Assembly (NCBI GenBank): GCA_964499285.1
Contig: CAZCLA010000056.1
Location: 1 to 13,536 of the forward strand
Direction: 5' to 3'
DNA length: 13,536 nucleotides
Source: JAGFIY01 sp964499285
GTDB lineage: Bacteria; Bacteroidota; Ignavibacteria; Ignavibacteriales; Melioribacteraceae
In this document: positions 10,101-13,536 of the stretch, in pieces
Layout: each line of letters opens with the position of its first letter
Numbering within the stretch: position 1 is the stretch's first letter
Translations under genes and position numbers: made by a program
Notes under the pieces: model-generated
Seen by the model: the letters and a program-made list of their open reading frames with translations, nothing else
Told to the model about the DNA's origin: nothing
The model's database searches: none

Positions 10101-10740
10101 TGGAAAATTGAGTCTTAGAATGGAAGATGGTACGGCTACAGATTATGTTTCACCGGTTTTCATCGCCGATGGTATGTTTCATCATATAGCTATAACTGTT
10201 TCCAGAACAAATCAGAATGGCATAGTATTTTATCTTGATGGTGAGCCAACAATATTTGGTGATCCGACAGCACATCCAAGCTCACTAGACAACCGGGGTA
10301 TTCTAAGAATCGGGGCTCAATCATTTGTTGAGAATTATCCGTTCCGTGGAATTTTAGATGAGATAGAATTATTCAATCGAGCGATTACTAAAGATGAAGT
10401 AAATTCAATATATAAAGCTGGAAGTAATGGGAAATGTAAAACGACAACCGATGTTAACGAGGGTGAACAAATCCCTAAAAAAATTGAGCTATTGCAATCT
10501 TATCCAAATCCTTTTAATCCTTCAACAACAATAAGGTACAATTTATCGAAAGCGGGTTTTGTGAAACTTACTGTATATGATATACTTGGAAGAGAAGTAA
10601 GGGTGTTAGTTAATGCGCATCAAAATCCCGGTCAACATAACATAACATTCAATGCCGATAATTTAGCTAGTGGAATTTACATTTATACTTTAAGAACCGG
10701 AGACTTTTTCCAAAGTAAAAAAATGATATTGATGAAGTAG
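7186..10740 (+). CDS. Secreted modular LamG-domain protein with T9SS sorting domain
   Basis: A 1184-residue exported protein, probably cell-surface attached or released by the type IX secretion system. A signal peptide (1-22, cleaved after NINA before Gln) is followed by a jelly-roll-like N-terminal domain (about 24-202), then a domain resembling laminin-B/carbohydrate-binding modules (209-383, starting CADFEDGNGGW and containing PEGYWVMSVG). Next come four cysteine-bounded modules in A-B-A-B order (397-511, 515-618, 622-739, 749-858), a LamG/concanavalin-like domain (about 864-1084, with VAWWTLDE, FSFDAWIQT, HHIAITV, ILDEIELFNRAI), and the T9SS type A sorting domain (about 1103-1184, SYPNPFNPS at 1105-1113, VYDILGREV, ending KKMILMK). 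No catalytic motif was found, so binding or adhesion of a polysaccharide or a cell surface is the likely role, by inference. It follows the small orphan gene by 16 nt and ends at a strong terminator. Confidence 0.92.
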   Translation: MKQLYKVIVILIVLFTVTNINAQGAYVTWPLSSTTTINPNTPVGNIQASTEVIGAGTPAMAVFLPYTSDGQRLYVPNTGWPAGPVDYDRYIQFEVTPIPGNSFTIQYVSFKYGDNPLAANFNIIESEVWYSLDNWNTKIQLNTNPLNYLNSSMQTFSKSINVSVASGQTFSFRIFPYSPNGGNAMTPSFAIHNSVLIEGTTTQTSTSICADFEDGNGGWTTSNAIATIIEDGGNHYFQTTDQSGPTRFYNESKPLTGDWSEFLAGGCGTLCWDVNYFYAGNGNDGSSQPITFTPGVRIEGNGFSAYFLTNEIITAGDGWHSYCAPLALINAGEALPANPEGYWVMSVGTDGDWNSMLSNITRIQFTIDPTSYQAERFGYDNICLTNTGECGSTSDLCESLDTEVIKTSDDECNWSLNLLQPNDLTGITSIQILCLLPNQFTTGTGLGSNYQDWFISGSNTYTPPDGIVPGGNLNDFFNMSLSYVTSPQVIIVNWLDESGDIVCAKTLELDCEINCTTIQNDSVTCDGNNYNFSYTFTNNADYGISNIEYTLQSPSNVTISPLVTDLAWAVSPGSNSILQNIEIMGASEGDTVKILAKFNSPDGCCWCYETITAIMPSCTTVCDSLSVEAQGNPEDCCYSISLTNTSSMEFSHVEFELVSGGMFSTFSTSATGWGFTNAWPNNLIKLRKFPPFTQTIGQGTFSDVLDMCIRDYSSPNQKVAVRWMQNGEVVCTDTLEFDCTPTETPIDDCSQANNGTITCLPNGTYLYKFRVQNNSNIMSTGYGIYPTTPGVTFSKTLFENVNILPGQVSPLDSIIISGIGSGEELCFQTAIFNTVVPGESVYNYCCHSEIFCITTPECGEPTGCVEPPSGMVAWWTLDEITGQFSFDLANFDNMGIHMNNPVPVNAKVLGGLEFSGKNFVDVPHQLELNFGTGDFSFDAWIQTKSDVGVQHLVDKRVKVSGGIYGYLFYLTDGKLSLRMEDGTATDYVSPVFIADGMFHHIAITVSRTNQNGIVFYLDGEPTIFGDPTAHPSSLDNRGILRIGAQSFVENYPFRGILDEIELFNRAITKDEVNSIYKAGSNGKCKTTTDVNEGEQIPKKIELLQSYPNPFNPSTTIRYNLSKAGFVKLTVYDILGREVRVLVNAHQNPGQHNITFNADNLASGIYIYTLRTGDFFQSKKMILMK

Positions 10741-10768
10741 TAGCATCTAATATTAACTATAAATAATT

Positions 10769-10795
10769 AGAGGGGATAACTCCCCTCTTAGTTTT
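10769..10795 (+). terminator. Rho-independent terminator after the secreted protein
   Basis: A 7-bp stem AGAGGGG / CCCCTCT (10769-10775 with 10782-10788) closes on a 6-nt loop and is followed by TAGTTTT. It lies 28 nt after the stop of the secreted protein and should end the transcript from that operon. Confidence 0.85.
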
Positions 10796-10895
10796 AATAA
10801 GTTATTGAGTGTGATTTATTATACTTACAAGAATAGGGGAAAAATCATTTACACAAATATTGTGACTGTTGAGATGAGCCAATTCTGAAACTATT

Positions 10896-11483
10896 TTGAT
10901 CATGATTTTATTGCATCAGCTTATATTGATGATGTGTGAATGGGAGAGGGGTTTCATGGTTAAAGGGCAAAGGATAAAGGATAAAGGACAAAGTGAAAGT
11001 GAATGGGAAGATGTTGGATTTGTAAGAGGTAATGGGACTACGAACTCACCAAAGAATTACGAATTTACGGATTCCGAATTACCGAATTCTGAATCTGTAG
11101 ATTACAGATTAAAGCAAATTGATAATGACGGTACGTTCGCTTTTTCAAAAACTGTTACAGTTGATTTAACGACAATTACTGCTGTTGAGGATGAAGTAAT
11201 TTATGAGTTTGCGTTGGAGCAGAATTATCCGAATCCGTTTAATCCTAGTACAACAATAAAATTTACGATATTTCAAGATGTGAGACGTGAGATGCAAGAC
11301 GTGAAACTTATTGTTTTTGATATGCTTGGAAGAACTGTTGAGGTTTTAGTTGATGGAGTGATGAATGCCGGATATCATGAAGTAGCTTTTAATGCGAGCA
11401 ATCTTACTAGCGGAATGTATTTAAACAGGATTAGTATAGGTAATGAATTTAATTCAGTCAGAAAAATGAAGTTGGTTAAGTAG
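10896..11483 (+). CDS. C-terminal fragment of a T9SS-sorted protein, probable gene remnant
   Basis: A 195-codon frame (TTG at 10896, first ATG 10902) whose first 22 residues (MIMILLHQLILMM..., CEWERGF) look like non-coding sequence read through. From W37 it matches the usual C-terminal region of T9SS-sorted proteins: WEDVGFVRGNGTTNSPKNY, YRLKQIDNDGTF, then a sorting domain with NYPNPFNPS at 110-118, VFDMLGR and the end VRKMKLVK. There is no signal peptide, no strong ribosome binding site and no large ectodomain, so an intact T9SS protein is excluded; a truncated relic of a once larger gene is the best reading. Three stretches, 23-36, 60-67 and about 128-134, are repeat-derived inserts (GQ/KD-rich, SELPNSES, DVRREMQ) that fall between conserved blocks. 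It lies behind the upstream terminator and in front of repeat-rich DNA. Whether it is expressed is unknown. Confidence 0.6.
   Translation: MIMILLHQLILMMCEWERGFMVKGQRIKDKGQSESEWEDVGFVRGNGTTNSPKNYEFTDSELPNSESVDYRLKQIDNDGTFAFSKTVTVDLTTITAVEDEVIYEFALEQNYPNPFNPSTTIKFTIFQDVRREMQDVKLIVFDMLGRTVEVLVDGVMNAGYHEVAFNASNLTSGMYLNRISIGNEFNSVRKMKLVK
10934..10993 (+). repeat. Purine-rich dispersed repeat, copy 1, with tandem ATAAAGG units
   Basis: The segment begins GTGTGAATGGGAGAGGGG, followed by a TTTCATGG block and then a tandem tract (10961-10993) of near-identical 7-nt units of the type ATAAAGG/CAAAGG. Related copies lie at 11512-11570 and 11641-11688. Here the repeat is read inside the frame of the T9SS fragment as KGQRIKDKGQ. 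Confidence 0.6.
11277..11303 (+). repeat. Short GACGTGAGA-type tandem tract inside the T9SS domain frame
   Basis: Imperfect tandem copies of GAYGTGARA (GATGTGAGA, CGTGAGA, GACGTGAAA) encode DVRREMQDV between the first strand (TTIKFTI) and the VFDMLGR strand of the sorting domain. The neighbouring secreted protein has a shorter junction at the same position, so this looks like an in-frame insertion. Confidence 0.5.
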
Positions 11484-11511
11484 GGGGAGAGAATTGAGAA
11501 TGTAGAATTAG

Positions 11512-11570
11512 GAATGGGTTAGTGGAGAGGCGTTTCAAGGATAAAGGGCAAAGTTCAAAGGGGAAAGGAA
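11512..11570 (+). repeat. Purine-rich dispersed repeat, copy 2
   Basis: GAATGGGTTAGTGGAGAGG followed by CGTTTCAAGGATAAAGGGC and CAAAG-type units. It shares the order GA-rich block, TTTC, then AAGG-AAAGGG tract with the copies at 10934-10993 and 11641-11688. The 11484-11691 interval has no gene; the only structure I see is this repeat, copy 3, and a low-complexity GAATTGAGAATGTAGAATT stretch. Confidence 0.5.
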
Positions 11571-11640
11571 AAAATGGAGCCAGTGAAATAAAAGATGATG
11601 CATTTCACGGGTCAAGAATGATGGGTAGATAATTTTGCGG

Positions 11641-11688
11641 ATTGATGTGTGAGTGGGAGATGGTTTTCGAGGATAAAGTTTCATGATG
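11641..11688 (+). repeat. Purine-rich dispersed repeat, copy 3
   Basis: ATTGATGTGTGAGTGGGAGA followed by TGGTTTTCGAGGATAAAG. The first part matches copy 1 (ATTGATGATGTGTGAATGGGAGAG) except for a 3-nt difference in the GATGAT and a G/A change. The repeat ends just before the toxin stop codon. Confidence 0.5.
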
Positions 11689-11691
11689 GCT

Positions 11692-12687
11692 TTATTTTTT
11701 TGTTATTGATTCCAATTTTGTAATTAATGAATCAAAGTCCGGACTATCATCATAGATCATTCTTTCGCGCATCTCTCTATAATCATCCCGGTATAAATCG
11801 AGGACACTTTTAGGCGGTAAAAATTCAAGATTCTCGAAAGTCAACTTTCCATAATCGATTGTTCCTACTGGTTTTAACGGAGTAAACTTTGCGCGATGTT
11901 TACAAATATCTTTAAATAGTTTCAGATTATTCTTTGCTTCATCGAAGTACGGGGTATCAATTATTTGTGCGATATCATAGAGATGGCGCGACATTCTTTC
12001 GTACTTAATATTATCAATCGGTTTCTTAAACTCTTCGTGCAGCAGAATGACTTTCTCGATAAAAGTCTTCGGGGGTATTACCGAATTTACTTTAAAACTT
12101 TGTTCGCTGAAATATTGGTCAGGGTAAGTTGAATCTATAAGTGAATTAATTTCTTTTTCTTCATAAGGTTCCATTAAAGACCGTGCACCAATTTCAATTT
12201 GTACACGTGAAGTGAGATATTTTTCTTCTTCGAAAACGGAATTATAGTTTAGTAAAAGCAGTTCCGGGTCCTGATCAGAAATTTCTTCATTAGGGACTTC
12301 AATTTTATAATGCTTTGCCTCAATTCCATAATCTGTTAAACTTTTTGATAATATTTTCGGCAACTCATCTTTGGTAAAATCATGAGACGCTCTTCTGAGT
12401 TTTCTTATCTCACCCTTCGTCAAATTACCAGTAAAACCCAAGTACTCTCTATCTAACGAGAAATCGATATCCTCCGAAAATCTTTTTATAAGTCCATAAC
12501 ATTTGCTTAATGACGTACCGCCTTTAAAAACAATATGAGCAGCCAGTTTCGAACCGAAAAGCATTCTTAGAGCTAAAGTTACCCACGCATCTTTTTCAAT
12601 TGCAAAAGGGGGTAAGCCCGTTTGTAAGCTAACTTGAATGAACAGGTTAGTCTGTTCTTCCTTAGTTAAAGTTAACCAGTTAGTCAT
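11692..12687 (-). CDS. AbiEii-type nucleotidyltransferase toxin (type IV TA / abortive infection)
   Basis: Toxin half of an AbiE-like pair, 331 residues, in the nucleotidyltransferase superfamily (AbiEii/DUF1814). The hallmark motif is KGGTSLSK at 55-62 followed by SEDIDF at 71-76, giving the GGTS loop and the D73/D75 metal-binding pair. Downstream family motifs are VQIEIGARS (162-170), KTFIEKVILLHEE (207-219) and RMSRHLYDIAQII (231-243). In known AbiE systems the toxin halts growth after phage infection, and related enzymes add nucleotides to tRNA ends; that activity is inferred here. The ATG at 12687 lies inside the end of the antitoxin gene: the two overlap by 8 nt (ATGACTAA), which implies translational coupling. 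It ends convergently facing the repeat-rich T9SS remnant. All key residues I can check are intact. Confidence 0.92.
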   Translation of the reverse strand: MTNWLTLTKEEQTNLFIQVSLQTGLPPFAIEKDAWVTLALRMLFGSKLAAHIVFKGGTSLSKCYGLIKRFSEDIDFSLDREYLGFTGNLTKGEIRKLRRASHDFTKDELPKILSKSLTDYGIEAKHYKIEVPNEEISDQDPELLLLNYNSVFEEEKYLTSRVQIEIGARSLMEPYEEKEINSLIDSTYPDQYFSEQSFKVNSVIPPKTFIEKVILLHEEFKKPIDNIKYERMSRHLYDIAQIIDTPYFDEAKNNLKLFKDICKHRAKFTPLKPVGTIDYGKLTFENLEFLPPKSVLDLYRDDYREMRERMIYDDSPDFDSLITKLESITKK

Positions 12688-13306
12688 TATTAATATTAAT
12701 TATTTGTAAAACAATTTTTTGTATCCAAACTGGGGCGTAGAGAATTTTCTTTTTCACAAGTTCCACTTCGCCGCTTTTCTCAATTATACTTTTTAATTTT
12801 TGTTTGGTAGTTAGTGTAATATTTCCAGGTCCTAATTCTCTCAACCCTTCTATTATCAAGTTACTCAGTCTATGGTTAACCGCAAGATTTTTAGGGCTAG
12901 TTTTTTTGAATGTAATTTTTTGTTTGCCAATTTCTATTTTGCGCGGTGATCCATCCGTTAAAAAAACCACATTGAGGGGAATTTGAGTTGACAGCCCTAA
13001 TTTATATAAAGCAAAAGAGCCTGTAGGAATAATACGAGCCTTGTCTCTTTTGGCGATGGCTTCAGCTATTTGTTCAGTTGAGGGGTAGATTATTCCAAGT
13101 AATTCGTCTTCTTTAGGACGGTAATATATACCATGAGCAAGGCGAATAATTTTTTTTTGTTCGCTTAATCTTTTGAGTGACTGTCTGATAACTTCATCAC
13201 TACCCAAGGAGGTAAAATCTTTAATAAAAATAATTTTACCCTTTGGCATTTTGCTTATTTTCTCAGTTAGTTTTTTTATCACTGTTTCTGCCATCTTCAT
13301 CGCCAC
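12680..13306 (-). CDS. AbiEi-like antitoxin / DUF6088 winged-helix repressor
   Basis: First gene of the toxin-antitoxin operon, 208 residues from the GTG at 13306. Two in-frame ATGs follow at 13300 and 13294; the last (MAETVIKK) gives the most family-like N-terminus, so the start could be 12 nt shorter. The N-terminal part (about 10-66) is a winged helix with DEVIRQSLKRLSEQKKIIRL and then HGIYYRPK, the pattern of AbiEi-type transcriptional repressors. The central block has PTGSFALYKLGLSTQIP (94-110), then VVFLTDGSPRKIEIG and ITFKKTSPKNL, which is DUF6088-like. In known AbiE pairs this protein both neutralises the nucleotidyltransferase and represses its own operon. Its stop overlaps the toxin start by 8 nt, and a twin-dyad operator lies immediately upstream. 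Confidence 0.88.
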   Translation of the reverse strand: MAMKMAETVIKKLTEKISKMPKGKIIFIKDFTSLGSDEVIRQSLKRLSEQKKIIRLAHGIYYRPKEDELLGIIYPSTEQIAEAIAKRDKARIIPTGSFALYKLGLSTQIPLNVVFLTDGSPRKIEIGKQKITFKKTSPKNLAVNHRLSNLIIEGLRELGPGNITLTTKQKLKSIIEKSGEVELVKKKILYAPVWIQKIVLQIININND

Positions 13307-13307
13307 T

Positions 13308-13342
13308 ATTTGTCACAAAAATAGTAAATATTTGTGACAAAT
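13308..13342 (-). promoter_or_regulatory. Twin-dyad operator of the AbiE-like operon
   Basis: Two 12-nt arms, ATTTGTCACAAA (13308-13319) and TTTGTGACAAAT (13331-13342), form a perfect inverted repeat with an 11-nt spacer. Each arm is itself palindromic around one base (TTTGT-S-ACAAA), so it can also be read as two operator sites 22 bp apart, about two helical turns. It directly precedes the antitoxin start. On the minus strand TATTTTTG (plus 13316-13323) fits the Bacteroidota -7 pattern TAnnTTTG and overlaps one arm, which would suit repression; this promoter reading is weak. AbiEi proteins are known to autorepress by binding inverted repeats at this position. Confidence 0.75.
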
Positions 13343-13362
13343 CATCAAGTAAATATATTCTA

Positions 13363-13397
13363 ATATGTCCCTAGTTTTATAAATATTCGGGACATAT
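13363..13397. repeat. Second inverted repeat, ATATGTCCC / GGGACATAT
   Basis: Perfect 9-bp arms at 13363-13371 and 13389-13397 are separated by 17 nt (tagttttataaatattc). It has no T-tract, so it is not a usual terminator. It lies 21 bp beyond the AbiE operator and may be another regulatory site, or the edge of an inserted element; the sequence does not decide. Confidence 0.5.
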
Positions 13398-13399
13398 GA

Positions 13400-13475
13400 A
13401 AGACTGGCTACGTCTTATGGGGCTAAAGCCCAACTTTTATTTTTCAAGCTGTAATCCGTCGGTTGAAACCGACGG
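13400..13475. repeat. REP-like cluster of hairpins
   Basis: Three short palindromes in a row: AAGAC/GTCTT (13400-13404 with 13412-13416), GGGCT-AA-AGCCC (13420-13431) and CCGTCGGTT-GA-AACCGACGG (13456-13475). GGGCTAAAGCCC and CCGTCGGTTGAAACCGACGG are typical of intergenic REP-like repeats in this bacterial group, often linked to IS200/IS605-like transposases, but no transposase is present in this window. The rest of 13307-13536 holds no gene that I can see. Confidence 0.55.
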
Positions 13476-13536
13476 TAATTATAATTTATGTTTGGTTTTA
13501 CTAACCTAATTTTACCGGTTAAAAGCTGCTGCATCA

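Noticed and set aside
10896..10961. The 22-residue start MIMILLHQLILMM as a signal peptide for the T9SS fragment
   Set aside because: It lacks the basic N-region and cleavage site and is followed at once by repeat-encoded residues, so it reads as non-coding DNA rather than an export signal.
13456..13475. The CCGTCGG hairpin as a transcription terminator
   Set aside because: No T-tract follows (TAATTATAATT), and the same kind of hairpin stands next to two others as in REP clusters.
13400..13475. CRISPR-like array of repeats
   Set aside because: The palindromes differ from each other in sequence and spacing, and no regularly spaced identical repeats are present.

Overview
The window is AT-rich DNA from a member of the FCB group (Bacteroidota/Chlorobi relatives), most likely an Ignavibacteria-type organism. 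Two genes end in Por-type (type IX secretion, T9SS) sorting domains with the YPNPFNPSTTI signature. A sensor kinase with a periplasmic two-component propeller is paired with a LytTR regulator, and Shine-Dalgarno sequences are mostly weak. The species assignment is an inference from protein style, not from a marker gene.

Layout, left to right. (1) 1-2835 (+): type I restriction subunit HsdR, lacking its N-terminus because it runs off the left edge. (2) 2995-6770 (+): a tight two-gene operon, a LytTR response regulator followed 2 nt later by a large propeller/Y_Y_Y/LytS-type histidine kinase. (3) 6882-7169 (+): a small cytoplasmic-looking orphan protein, then 7186-10740 (+) a 1184-residue secreted, modular, cysteine-rich protein with a LamG-like domain and a T9SS sorting domain, closed by a clear terminator at 10769-10795. 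(4) 10802-11690: a degraded tract holding a T9SS C-terminal gene fragment (10896-11483) soaked in short purine-rich repeats, some of them inside the reading frame. (5) 13306-11692 (-): an overlapping antitoxin/toxin pair of the AbiE (DUF6088 / AbiEii nucleotidyltransferase) class, with a twin-dyad operator in front of it. (6) 13363-13475: a second inverted repeat and a REP-like cluster of hairpins. No gene is seen from 13307 to the right end.

How the parts may work together: the restriction subunit and the AbiE pair are both phage-defence genes, so this looks like a defence-flavoured accessory region. The regulator/kinase pair sits directly upstream of the orphan and the secreted protein on the same strand and may control them, but no convincing LytTR site was found. 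I see no clearly new enzymatic system. The most unusual signals are the twin-dyad AbiE operator, the repeat-derived in-frame inserts in the T9SS fragment, and the alternating A-B-A-B module duplication in the secreted protein.
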